14,584 nt of DNA, taken from assembly GCA_034421995.1 (NCBI GenBank), contig DAOUJY010000042.1, positions 1 to 14,584 on the forward strand. The letters are read 5' to 3'. This DNA comes from Bin87 sp034421995. Lineage in GTDB: Bacteria; Chloroflexota; Dehalococcoidia; Lucifugimonadales; UBA3495. A program made the position numbers and the translations under genes. The notes under the pieces were generated by a model. It made no database searches. It saw only the letters and a list, made by a program, of their open reading frames with translations, and was not told the DNA's origin. This document shows, in pieces, positions 1 to 6,812 of the stretch (positions are counted from its first letter, which is position 1; every line of letters begins with the position of its first letter).

Positions 1-2
1 CC

Positions 3-86
3 TTCAACCTATTGGTGAACTGGAATGGCTTGGAACCTGACGAAACCGGACGCATCCATCGCTCCATCGCTAACTTCACCCTCTGA
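3..86 (+). CDS. 3' end of an unidentified gene (partial)
   Basis: Frame 3 is open from the left edge to a TGA at 84-86 and encodes a natural-looking C-terminus beginning FNLLVNWNGLEPDETG and ending ANFTL. The stop lies 11 nt inside the 3' end of the minus-strand gene that follows, so the two genes are convergent and overlap tail to tail. I do not recognise the 27 residues. Because the neighbour looks like a restriction endonuclease, a cognate DNA methyltransferase is a plausible identity, but that rests on context only. The call depends on reading frame and composition over a short stretch, so it is moderate at best. Confidence 0.5.
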   Translation, partial: FNLLVNWNGLEPDETGRIHRSIANFTL

Positions 87-774
87 CACAAACTAGCACC
101 AACGGTTCATAAAGCAATTCGCCCGTATCCGAATGGAGGATACCGAAGATTGTACCATCGTTCATTCTGATTTTCTGGAGCGAAGAAACTGATCTTGCAA
201 CATACGCCCCTTGTTTCGCTTTTTCGATGGTCTGGGGGCCTTTATTGACTCCCTCTTCGACACCGACTCGTTTGCATTCCATCACGGCGAAGGGGTGATG
301 AAGGAGACTGTGCACTGATAACCGATATCTGTCATCTGCGACCTCCATGAGCCGAGCTATTATGATCCGGTCATTGTCTTCATGGAGGGTGCATCCATTG
401 CGAAGGATTTTATCTTTCGATATCAACTGATTTGACTTGAAGCCGCCGCTACTCCACGTGGGGGAATTGAGAAGTCGCTGGATCTTCTTTGCTGTCAATG
501 GGAGGTCAGATTCGGCAGCGGCGACGGTAGCGAGTTCTGTTGATGGATGGAAACTGAACTCGACGTTGTGCGTGATGTCGGTATTGGCATACTCGGGTAA
601 TCGCCTTTCGATGGCTACGTTCCGCTCATAGCCCCAACTCTTGAGGAGGTAGAAAGTGATAACCTCGATCAAAGTTCCCAAAGCTCGACCAGCGGCCTTC
701 TTAGGGTCATTTGCGTAGTGGAAAACGTTGGCGGTTAGCTCCCTTTGCAAAGCGTCGATGGACTCGTAGGGCAT
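76..774 (-). CDS. Putative type II restriction endonuclease-like protein
   Basis: The protein is 232 aa from the ATG at 774, which has AGGAG 10 nt upstream. The frame stays open to a TTG at 843 (255 aa), where I see no Shine-Dalgarno sequence, so I prefer the ATG. An N-terminal helical part contains LIEVITFYLLKSWGYE. About residues 162-190 hold FAVMECKRVGVEEG followed by QTIEKAKQGAYVA. The E-C-K triplet after a hydrophobic strand, followed by a lysine/glutamine-rich helix, is what PD-(D/E)xK nucleases show; an upstream acidic pair (DDRYR) could supply the aspartate. No membrane segment or signal peptide is visible. Base composition is near 50% GC against 60-70% in the later genes, and the gene overlaps the end of a convergent gene. 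Both facts fit an acquired restriction-modification unit. Function is inferred from the motif and not proven; an uncharacterised nuclease-fold protein is the alternative. Confidence 0.6.
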   Translation of the reverse strand: MPYESIDALQRELTANVFHYANDPKKAAGRALGTLIEVITFYLLKSWGYERNVAIERRLPEYANTDITHNVEFSFHPSTELATVAAAESDLPLTAKKIQRLLNSPTWSSGGFKSNQLISKDKILRNGCTLHEDNDRIIIARLMEVADDRYRLSVHSLLHHPFAVMECKRVGVEEGVNKGPQTIEKAKQGAYVARSVSSLQKIRMNDGTIFGILHSDTGELLYEPLVLVCVRG

Positions 775-891
775 CGGAAATGATCTCCTGTTCGCGCTCC
801 ATCCAGAAGTGTCCAGATTATCGGGGACGGTTGCGTCGCCCAAGATACACCAAGCCGTAAGAGAACGGTCGCACGGGTTTGAACGCGCCTA

Positions 892-923
892 ATAATAGCA
901 AAGTGAGCAGCAGTCGTGTCAAC
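892..923 (-). promoter_or_regulatory. Candidate promoter for the endonuclease-like gene
   Basis: On the minus strand a perfect TTGACA (918-923) is followed by TATTAT (892-897). The spacing is 20 nt, longer than the usual 16-18, so strength is doubtful. It would give a leader of about 110 nt before the ATG at 774, or about 40 nt before the TTG at 843. The -35 hexamer lies inside an inverted repeat (917-937). Confidence 0.3.
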
Positions 924-937
924 GGTTGAATGACACA
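917..937. promoter_or_regulatory. Inverted repeat, possible operator
   Basis: The arms GTGTCA (917-922) and TGACAC (932-937) are perfectly complementary across 9 nt, and the interior TCAA-CGG-TTGA is a second small dyad. The site covers the TTGACA hexamer of the minus-strand candidate promoter and lies about 145 nt upstream of the + strand CoA-transferase. A repressor or R-M control-protein site is possible, but no regulator gene is in the window. Confidence 0.3.
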
Positions 938-1081
938 GGACTTAAGCAGTTGAGAGCGATATATGCCTAATCCGGCTCGATCGCGAGGGGCATTTCACGT
1001 CCAGACGCGCAGCTTCTCTGACAATGAGTGAAAGGTCGTGGAGTGTACAATCGGGACAGGTACGTTAGAGGAGGGTCGCTC

Positions 1082-2350
1082 ATGGCAACGGGACTGCTGG
1101 CGGGGGTTACGGTTCTGGATTTTACGGCGGCTTTTGTAGGGCCGTTTTGCAGCCGGATCATGGCCGATATGGGGGCCGAGGTCATCAAGATTGAGCGGCC
1201 GGCGGCGGACCAAGACGAGCGGTTCACGCCGGAGTCGCTGCCGACGCGGAACGGGGTGCCGTATCTGCACCTGAACGGCGGGAAGAAGAGCCTTGGCGTG
1301 GACTTGAAGACTGCGCAGGGTTTGGAGATCGTGCATGCGCTGGTGAAGCGGGCGGACGTGTTCGTGGAGAACTACACGCCCCACGTGGTGCGGAGCTACG
1401 GGCTGGACTATCCCAACCTTTGCAAGCTGAACCCGGGCATCATCATGTGCTCGATGACGGGGTACGGGCAGGGTGGGTTTGCCCACAACCCGGAGCACGT
1501 CTGCACCGACCCGGTGGCGCAGGCGGTGAGCGGGTTGAACTGGATCACCGGCGAGCGGGACGGCGCGCCTTACACCATCGGCGGCGGCATCGGCGACACC
1601 ATCACCGGCATGACCGGCGCGATGGCCGTGGGCTACGCCCTGTTCCACCGGCAGCGGACGGGTGTGGGCCAGTACATCGACCTGTCGATGATCGACAGCC
1701 TGCTGTTCCTGGACTCGCTGGCCATGCCCCACGTGGCGGCCAACCACGGCGTCCCGCTGCACTACCGGAACGGGGAGCAGAACACATATACCTTTCCTAT
1801 GGGCATACTGAAAGCTAAAGAGGGTTACATCTCGCTGCAAGCGCCGGGGCAGGGGCCGAACAGCGCTTGGGGCCGCCTGTGCATCTGCATGGATCGCGAG
1901 GATTTGATTGAGGACCCGCGCTACCTGACCGACGACCACCGGGTGGAACGCCGGGACGAGGTCGTGGGCATCATCGAGGATTGGCTGCGGACGCTGCCCG
2001 ATGACGAGGCGGCGCTGCTGGTATTGGCGGAGGCGCGGATCTCATCGGGGCCGGTGCTGTCGCAGGAAGAGATCTGGCGGCATCCGCATTACATCGGACG
2101 GGGCGCGTTCCAGGAGATTGAGTACCCGGAGGTCGGGCCGGTGGGAGTGGTGTCGCCGCCGTACCGTTTTTCGGCGACGCCGGCGGCGGTGAGCGGGCCG
2201 GCGCCGCAGTTGGGGGAGCACAATTACGAGGTGCTGGCCGAGCACCTGGCATACTCGACGGGGGACGTGGCGGCGTTGACTGAGGCGGGGGTGTTGTACG
2301 AATCGCCAGCGGCGAAACGGCGCAGAGCCGGACGATGTGGGGGCGAATAA
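1082..2350 (+). CDS. CaiB/BaiF family (class III) CoA-transferase
   Basis: This 422-aa cytosolic protein would move CoA between carboxylic acids through enzyme-bound mixed anhydrides. The N-terminus carries the family signature (VTVLDFTAAFVGPFCSRIMA then GAEVIKIERP, about residues 8-40), followed by NGGKKSLGVDLK and the central block DPVAQAVSGL...IGGGIGDTITG. The aspartate of IGDTITG (D172) aligns with the catalytic Asp of formyl-CoA transferase, and TGVGQYIDLSMID follows, as in the family. The start is the ATG at 1082, with AGAGGAGGG ending 6 nt before it; an in-frame ATG at 1028 lacks this. Length is typical (about 400 aa). The last residues are odd: the stop and the final few codons are read from a palindromic repeat (2337-2364). 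The gene converges on the quinone-reductase gene. The acid substrate cannot be told from sequence; neighbouring oxidative genes suggest catabolism. Confidence 0.93.
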   Translation: MATGLLAGVTVLDFTAAFVGPFCSRIMADMGAEVIKIERPAADQDERFTPESLPTRNGVPYLHLNGGKKSLGVDLKTAQGLEIVHALVKRADVFVENYTPHVVRSYGLDYPNLCKLNPGIIMCSMTGYGQGGFAHNPEHVCTDPVAQAVSGLNWITGERDGAPYTIGGGIGDTITGMTGAMAVGYALFHRQRTGVGQYIDLSMIDSLLFLDSLAMPHVAANHGVPLHYRNGEQNTYTFPMGILKAKEGYISLQAPGQGPNSAWGRLCICMDREDLIEDPRYLTDDHRVERRDEVVGIIEDWLRTLPDDEAALLVLAEARISSGPVLSQEEIWRHPHYIGRGAFQEIEYPEVGPVGVVSPPYRFSATPAAVSGPAPQLGEHNYEVLAEHLAYSTGDVAALTEAGVLYESPAAKRRRAGRCGGE

Positions 2351-2364
2351 TTATTCGCCCCTAC
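2337..2364. repeat. 28-bp palindromic repeat, copy 1
   Basis: The core GGGGCGAATAA is followed immediately by its reverse complement. The outer bases also pair, except for one G/T position (2339/2362). The copy sits between convergent genes: it contains the TAA stop of the CoA-transferase (2348-2350) and ends 11 nt short of the quinone-reductase stop. A transcript of either strand would form a long GC-rich hairpin with no loop, so a bidirectional terminator or mRNA-end stabiliser role is possible. Confidence 0.85.
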
Positions 2365-2375
2365 GCAGGCACGGG

Positions 2376-3341
2376 TCAGTTCACTTCCATGACGACTTTG
2401 CCGAAGACGCCGCGGTTGGTGAGGAGCTCCTGGACCCGGGTGGCCTCGGTCCAGGGGAAGATTTCCTGCACGACGGTGCGCATCCGGCCGTTTTCGAACC
2501 AGGGCTTCATCGTGGCCCAACCTTGCTGCTCCACGTCTCGCGCCGCCTCGTCGAACACGCCGGCGCGGCGCACCCATTGGCCCTGGTCGGCCAGGCGCTG
2601 CTCGTCGAACTCGGCACGCTGGCCGCTGTGTCCGCCCACGGTTACGACCCGGCCGCCGGGGGCCAACGCCTGCAGCGTGGCGTCGAAGATTGCGCCGCCC
2701 ACGGTGTCCAGGACCATATCGACGCCGCGCCCGTCGGTGAGCCGCAGCAACTCTGCGGTTACGTCCTGGCTGGAGTAGTTGACGCCGGCCTCCGCGCCCA
2801 ACTGGCGGCCGCGTTCCACCCGTTCGTCGGAGCCGGCGCTGGTGAGGACGCGGGCGTTCAGGTTGCGGGCGATCTGGATGCCGGCCATGCCCACGCCGCT
2901 GCCGGCCGAGTGCACCAGGGCGGTTTCGCCGGCCTGCAAACCAGCCATCGCGAAGGCGTACCAGGCGGTGAAAAACACGCAGGGCAGCGACGCGGCGTCG
3001 GTGGTGGACATACCCTCGGGGGACCGGAAGGCGAGGACGGATTGGGCGGCGCAATATTCGGCGTAGGCGCCCCGCACCAGGGCCATCACCGGGTCGCCGG
3101 GCTGCCATCCGGTCACGCCGGGGCCTACTGATTCCACCACGCCGGCGACGTCGAGGCCGGGGATCCGCGGCGGTTCCGGTTGGCCGGACGGGGCGTTGCG
3201 CGCCCGGTAGGTGTCGGCGCGGTTGACGCCGATAGCCTGCGTTCTGATCAGGACCTCGTTGGATTGGGGGACGGGTTGGTCCACGTCGTCCATACGCAAC
3301 TCGTCGCCGGTATCGGTGAAATGTATTCTGATAGCTTTCAT
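2376..3341 (-). CDS. NADPH:quinone reductase-like MDR oxidoreductase
   Basis: The 321-aa medium-chain dehydrogenase/reductase is of the quinone oxidoreductase type. A GroES-like N-terminal domain contains IGVNRADTYRAR (about 38-49) and IPGLDVAGVVESVG (60-73). The nucleotide-binding Rossmann domain has AGSGVGMAGIQIA (146-158) and later GRGVDMVLDTVGG. The cysteines that bind catalytic and structural zinc in alcohol dehydrogenases are absent, as expected for this branch, which reduces quinones or enoyl/enone double bonds with NAD(P)H. The start is ATG 3341, with GAGG 5 nt upstream; GTG 3347 is an alternative two codons longer. It follows a terminator-like hairpin, so it is probably transcribed separately from the VOC gene. 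The true substrate is unknown. Confidence 0.9.
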   Translation of the reverse strand: MKAIRIHFTDTGDELRMDDVDQPVPQSNEVLIRTQAIGVNRADTYRARNAPSGQPEPPRIPGLDVAGVVESVGPGVTGWQPGDPVMALVRGAYAEYCAAQSVLAFRSPEGMSTTDAASLPCVFFTAWYAFAMAGLQAGETALVHSAGSGVGMAGIQIARNLNARVLTSAGSDERVERGRQLGAEAGVNYSSQDVTAELLRLTDGRGVDMVLDTVGGAIFDATLQALAPGGRVVTVGGHSGQRAEFDEQRLADQGQWVRRAGVFDEAARDVEQQGWATMKPWFENGRMRTVVQEIFPWTEATRVQELLTNRGVFGKVVMEVN

Positions 3342-3369
3342 AGTCACCTCGCCCTTTTGAAACCGGAAT

Positions 3370-3405
3370 TAACAAAATCCGGCCGGCTTAGGGTGGGCCG
3401 GCCGG
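3370..3405 (-). terminator. Rho-independent terminator-like hairpin
   Basis: CCGGCCGGC (3379-3387) pairs perfectly with GCCGGCCGG (3397-3405) around a 9-nt loop. On the minus strand the stem is followed by ATTTTGTTAATT. It lies downstream of the VOC gene and just ahead of the quinone-reductase gene, so it should end transcripts coming from the VOC side. Confidence 0.6.
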
Positions 3406-3410
3406 GCTAT

Positions 3411-3438
3411 GTAGGGGCGAATAATTATTCGCCCCTAC
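3411..3438. repeat. 28-bp palindromic repeat, copy 2
   Basis: This is a perfect 28-bp palindrome: GTAGGGGCGAATAA followed directly by its reverse complement. It ends 12 nt downstream of the VOC stop codon on the minus strand and is followed by the terminator-like hairpin at 3379-3405. It is the reference copy for comparing copies 1 and 3. Confidence 0.9.
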
Positions 3439-3450
3439 GGTTGTCGTGGA

Positions 3451-3933
3451 TTAGTCGTCGGCTACTACGCCGGCCGGTTCCTCCAGCCGCAGAGGGAAGG
3501 TGCCGCCGAAGAGGCCGCGCTCAGGATGACGCTCCCACTGGGAGGCGGGCATCTCGTAATAGACCTCGATCTCGTTGTCGTCGGGGTCGAGGAGATAGAC
3601 GCCCAGGGAGACGCCGTGGTCGCTGACGCGGTTGATGCGGACGTTGTTCTCAAGGAGACGGTTGTAGAGTTCCTGGAGGTCCTCGAAGGTTTCCATCTGC
3701 CAGGCCATGTGGGCCTGCCCGACGATGGAGTGGTCGGGGCCGGCGGCGTCCATGCCGATGGCGCGGATGGCGAGTTCGTGGGACTTCTCGGTGTTGGCCG
3801 ACATGAAGACGGTGCCGCTGGGAGAGCGCTCCATGATGGTCAAGCCCATGACGCGGGTGTAGAAGTCCAGGGAGCGGTCCATGTCGCGGACGCGCATTAC
3901 CAAGTGGCCCAGGTGTTTCGGGGTGTACGACAT
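3451..3933 (-). CDS. VOC superfamily protein, extradiol dioxygenase-like
   Basis: The 160-aa protein holds one vicinal-oxygen-chelate domain made of two beta-alpha-beta-beta-beta modules. The expected metal ligands are visible: H10 (KHLGHLVMRV), H75 (GQAHMAWQ) and E123 (DNEIEVYYE). The stretch with H106, Y113, DP and E123 comes close to the extradiol ring-cleavage dioxygenase signature, though an Asp replaces the usual Gly/Pro before the glutamate. That fits an Fe(II)-dependent catechol-type ring cleavage enzyme. It is shorter than classical two-domain type I dioxygenases (about 290 aa), so another VOC activity such as isomerase or glyoxalase-like remains possible. GGAGG lies 7 nt before the ATG. 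Its neighbour upstream is an HpaB-like monooxygenase, which can make catechols, so consecutive reactions are plausible. The spacer to that gene is 72 nt and contains a repeat hairpin. Confidence 0.85.
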   Translation of the reverse strand: MSYTPKHLGHLVMRVRDMDRSLDFYTRVMGLTIMERSPSGTVFMSANTEKSHELAIRAIGMDAAGPDHSIVGQAHMAWQMETFEDLQELYNRLLENNVRINRVSDHGVSLGVYLLDPDDNEIEVYYEMPASQWERHPERGLFGGTFPLRLEEPAGVVADD

Positions 3934-3959
3934 TTTGTTGCCTCCTTTGGATCGATTTT

Positions 3960-3987
3960 CTGGATTCCTGCTTTCGCAGGAATGACG
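3960..3987. repeat. dRS3-like 28-nt hairpin repeat
   Basis: The unit starts CTGGATTCC and ends GAATGACG. Its stem ATTCCTGC/GCAGGAAT (3964-3971 with 3976-3983) closes a TTTC loop. It lies 18 nt downstream of the HpaB-like stop (minus strand), between that gene and the VOC gene. Related copies occur at 11968-11995 and, interrupted, at 12043-12096. The pattern recalls dispersed repeats such as neisserial dRS3. Confidence 0.75.
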
Positions 3988-4005
3988 GTTTCACTGGTGA
4001 AGGCT

Positions 4006-5460
4006 CTAATTCTCCAAATCCAGGAACGCCCGCACCTTTTGGCGGAAGGGTTCCTTGTCATAGTTGCTGAAGAGCATCATGGCGTTGCGGACCGGGTTGC
4101 CGCCGAACATTCGCTCGTAGAGCACCTGGCGTCCGCTGAAAGAGCTACAGGAGGCATCCCAGGCCAGGTGGAACAGCTTGGAGCGTTCCCAGGCGTCGGC
4201 GCTGTCGGTGGCCAGGTAGTGGTTGACCTCGGGAGCGATGCCCGAATCGAAATCGGCCTCGGCGGGCAAGGCCATGAGGCTGCTGGTGCCGAGGAGCTGG
4301 ATGATCTCGATCATGCGGGGGTAGAGGGTCCTGCCGAACAGGGTGCGGCCGGCCTGGATCGGGCCCATGGCCGGGCACACCATTCCGTACTGGTTGGGCC
4401 TGGCGTCGGCTTCGGCGGCACGCAGGCAGGCCCGCATCATGTCCCGGTAGGTGATCAGCTCGGCCACCTGCTCCTGGATGTGGGGTATGGACCCTGAGCC
4501 CAGCGTCTCCACGATGAGGTCGGCCAGACCCAGCATGAACTCGGTCTTGACCAGGCAGCGGTTCAGCACCTGGTAGCCGGTGTGGGAGTTGGACATGGTG
4601 CCGGTGCCGTAGTTGTTGCACAGCTCCACGTTGCCCAGCAGGAAGACGCGCTCCCAGGGCACCAGCACGTTGTCGAAGAAGACGACGGTGTCCATCTCCT
4701 CGAAGCGGGAGCCGAGGGGGTGGTCGAAGTGGGAACGGCCCTGGTCGAGGCTTTCGCGGCAGAGGAACTTGACGCCGGGGGTGTCGCAGGGGATGGAGAA
4801 GGAGAAGGAGTGCTTCCAGTCGTCGTCGGCCAGGCGGTGGCTGGCCACGGGGTAGATGGCGATTTCGTCGGAGATGGGGCCGAGGGTCGCCAGGACGCGG
4901 CTGCCCCGCACGACTAGCCCCGCGTCGGTCTGCTTGACGGCGGTGAGGGCCACTTCCTCGGTGAGATTGTCGGCGGCGGCCGGAGTACGGCTGCGCTGGA
5001 GGTTGACCAGAGCATGGGTGAGGGTGACGTCGTTCTCGCGGAGGAACTCGTGGTAGTTGAGGACGTTCTGCTTGAACTCGGGGCGGTCCTGGGCGAAGTA
5101 GTCGGCGGAGCCGGCCCAGGCGGTGAAGATGGAGTTCATGAAGTCGGGCGAGCGGCCCATCATGCCGCAGCTGGCCCAGGCCCAGCGGGACATCATCTCC
5201 CGCTTGCGGATCAGGTCGTCCACAGTTTGCGGGACCATAAATGACAACCCGACAGGATCACCGGTGGAGGGCGAGGCGAAGGTCATTTCCTCCCGCAGCG
5301 ACGGGTCATGCTGCATATCGTAGAGGGCGGCAACCGCCTTGACACCGTTCTTCAGGCCGGGGTGGGTGGTTACGTCGTCAACCCGTTCTCCCCGGATCCA
5401 TACCTCGCGGGGGCGGTTTTTGAGTTCGTCGATGTATTCCTGTCCGGTGCGCGCTGGCAT
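4006..5460 (-). CDS. 4-hydroxyphenylacetate 3-hydroxylase (HpaB) family monooxygenase
   Basis: The 484-aa protein matches the FADH2-dependent HpaB family along its length. An N-terminal region begins RTGQEYIDELKN...VWIRGERV. A middle beta domain contains DPVGLSFMVP and later DNVLVPWERVFLLG. The C-terminal helical domain contains RDMMRACLRAAEAD, LLGTSSLMALPAEADF and a closing YDKEPFRQKVRAFL. Such enzymes use reduced flavin and O2 to ortho-hydroxylate phenols, and relatives attack chlorophenols. The flavin must come from a separate reductase, which is not in this window. GGAGGTG stands 7 nt before the ATG. Length is normal for the family (about 480-520). The following gene in the same direction is a ring-cleavage-type VOC protein. 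The phenolic substrate cannot be assigned; some family members are not hydroxylases (for example 4-hydroxybutyryl-CoA dehydratase), but the iron-sulfur ligands of that branch were not evident. Confidence 0.92.
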   Translation of the reverse strand: MPARTGQEYIDELKNRPREVWIRGERVDDVTTHPGLKNGVKAVAALYDMQHDPSLREEMTFASPSTGDPVGLSFMVPQTVDDLIRKREMMSRWAWASCGMMGRSPDFMNSIFTAWAGSADYFAQDRPEFKQNVLNYHEFLRENDVTLTHALVNLQRSRTPAAADNLTEEVALTAVKQTDAGLVVRGSRVLATLGPISDEIAIYPVASHRLADDDWKHSFSFSIPCDTPGVKFLCRESLDQGRSHFDHPLGSRFEEMDTVVFFDNVLVPWERVFLLGNVELCNNYGTGTMSNSHTGYQVLNRCLVKTEFMLGLADLIVETLGSGSIPHIQEQVAELITYRDMMRACLRAAEADARPNQYGMVCPAMGPIQAGRTLFGRTLYPRMIEIIQLLGTSSLMALPAEADFDSGIAPEVNHYLATDSADAWERSKLFHLAWDASCSSFSGRQVLYERMFGGNPVRNAMMLFSNYDKEPFRQKVRAFLDLEN

Positions 5461-5487
5461 GATGCTTCACCTCCTCTCAAAAACCTT

Positions 5488-5499
5488 AACGACGTCGTT
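5488..5499. promoter_or_regulatory. 12-bp perfect palindrome upstream of the HpaB-like gene
   Basis: AACGACGTCGTT is a perfect dyad centred about 33 nt upstream of the HpaB-like ATG, just before its Shine-Dalgarno sequence. Position and symmetry suit a regulator site or a 5' UTR element, but I see no clear -10/-35 pair beside it. Confidence 0.3.
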
Positions 5500-5510
5500 T
5501 CTTGCTGGCG

Positions 5511-5605
5511 CTGTCATTGCGAGGAGCGAGGCGACGTGGCAATCCCGTAGCCGAAGCAGCGGCCCTTACCCTCACGAGATTGCCACGCTTCGCTCGCAAT
5601 GACAG
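5511..5605. repeat. MITE-like inverted repeat (CTGTCATTGCGAG family)
   Basis: The left arm (5511-5544) begins CTGTCATTGCGAG and ends GTGGCAATC. The right arm (5578-5605) is its inverse, ending CTCGCAATGACAG, with small insertions in the left arm. The interior is 33 nt. No ORF is present. The right arm ends 9 nt downstream of the stop of the luciferase-like gene (minus strand). Repeats beginning this way are common in many bacterial genomes, including Chloroflexota. Confidence 0.8.
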
Positions 5606-5614
5606 AGTGGCGAG

Positions 5615-6667
5615 TTACTTGAACTCCGGCATGACCTCCTGGGTCAGCAGGCTGAGGCTGCGGTGGACGGCCTCTTTGGGGAGGAAGCCGCCGGGGTTGA
5701 GCTCGGCGGTGATGCCGGTGATGCCCAGCATCTCCTCGAATTCGTGGAGGCGGTCAACGACCTGTTCGGGGGTGCCGAAGACGACGCGGGTTTCCAGCAG
5801 GTCTTCGTAGGTTGAGTTGGCCAGCTTCTCGTAGCGACGCTGCCGTATCGCGCTGGCCTCGGTGCCCTGGCGTCCCAGGGAGTACTCGAAGAGTTCGCGC
5901 TGGCGGCGGAAGAAGGCTTCGATGCTGTCGCGGGGTTCTTCGATGGCCTCGGCTTCGTTGGGGGCGAGGTACACGGGGACGCGGACGTTGATGTCGCCGC
6001 CGTCGCCGGGGTGGCCAGCAGCCTTCCACTCGTCCTTGTATTCCTGGAGGTTGGTCTTCAGCTCCTCCACGTCCATGGTGCGCAGGCCCAGGAAGATGGG
6101 CTGTCCCAGCCGGCCGATGCGTCCGAAGCTGTCCTCGCTGCTGGCGGCGATGCGGACCTTGGGATGGGGCTTCTGGTAGGGAACGGGCGAGAGGGTGGCG
6201 TTGGTGATGGTGTTGTACTTGCCCTCGTAGGAGAAGGTTTCGCCGGACCAGGCCTGGAGGATGATGTCCAGAGCTTCCTGGAACCGATCCTTGCTCTCGG
6301 CGTAGTCGATGCCCATGATGTCGTAAGCGCGGACGTTGCCGCTGCGGCCCACGCCCAACTCGAAGCGGCCTTCGCTGATCTGGTCCACGGTGGCGGTTTC
6401 CTCGGCGATGCGCAGGGGGTGGATCAGCGGCAGCACCTGGACCGCCATGCCCGTGCGCAGATGCTTGGTGCGCGAGGCGATGGCGGTGGCGACGATGATG
6501 GGAGCCGACAGCACTGAGCGGTTGGGGTTGAAGTGCATCTCGCCCAGCCAGACGGTGTCCAGCCCCAGCGCTTCGGCCAGGTCGATCTCCTCAAAGGCTT
6601 CCGCAAATGCGTCGGCGTGGGTGGGCTGGCTGCCGATGGTGAAGTTTGCGTTGATGCCGAAATCCAT
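5615..6667 (-). CDS. LLM class (luciferase-like) flavin-dependent oxidoreductase
   Basis: The 350-aa TIM-barrel protein belongs to the bacterial luciferase-like monooxygenase family, which uses FMNH2 or F420. Supporting segments are MDFGINANFTIG at the start, LAEALGLDTVWLGEMHF (30-46), HLRTGMAVQVLPLIHPLRIAEE (69-90), SEGRFELGVGRSG (98-110) and YAESKDRFQEALDIILQAW (122-140). The start at 6667 has GGGGGA about 4 nt upstream and fits the family N-terminus; the frame extends further upstream without support. A minus-strand TATACT (6753-6758) could be a -10 element, but no good -35 accompanies it. A MITE-like inverted repeat lies 9 nt behind the stop. Uncultured SAR202-type Chloroflexota are known to carry many paralogs of such monooxygenases. 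Substrate and cofactor are unknown. Confidence 0.92.
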   Translation of the reverse strand: MDFGINANFTIGSQPTHADAFAEAFEEIDLAEALGLDTVWLGEMHFNPNRSVLSAPIIVATAIASRTKHLRTGMAVQVLPLIHPLRIAEETATVDQISEGRFELGVGRSGNVRAYDIMGIDYAESKDRFQEALDIILQAWSGETFSYEGKYNTITNATLSPVPYQKPHPKVRIAASSEDSFGRIGRLGQPIFLGLRTMDVEELKTNLQEYKDEWKAAGHPGDGGDINVRVPVYLAPNEAEAIEEPRDSIEAFFRRQRELFEYSLGRQGTEASAIRQRRYEKLANSTYEDLLETRVVFGTPEQVVDRLHEFEEMLGITGITAELNPGGFLPKEAVHRSLSLLTQEVMPEFK

Positions 6668-6812
6668 GCGTCCCCCTGGGGTACGTCGGACGGAATGACG
6701 CCGTCGCGACGAGACTGTCGTTGTTATTGAACACGATAAACGTGATGGCGACAGTATAGCAGGCCGGCCTGTGGTGACGCGCATTGCGAAATGCGTGCCG
6801 ACGGCGGAAGAC

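Noticed and set aside
995..1939. A 314-codon minus-strand open frame opposite the CoA-transferase
   Set aside because: Arg/His/Pro/Val-rich shadow of the CaiB frame; no motif.
3526..4497. A 323-codon + strand open frame spanning the VOC and HpaB-like genes
   Set aside because: It crosses two well-supported minus-strand genes and their spacer, and the product resembles no family.
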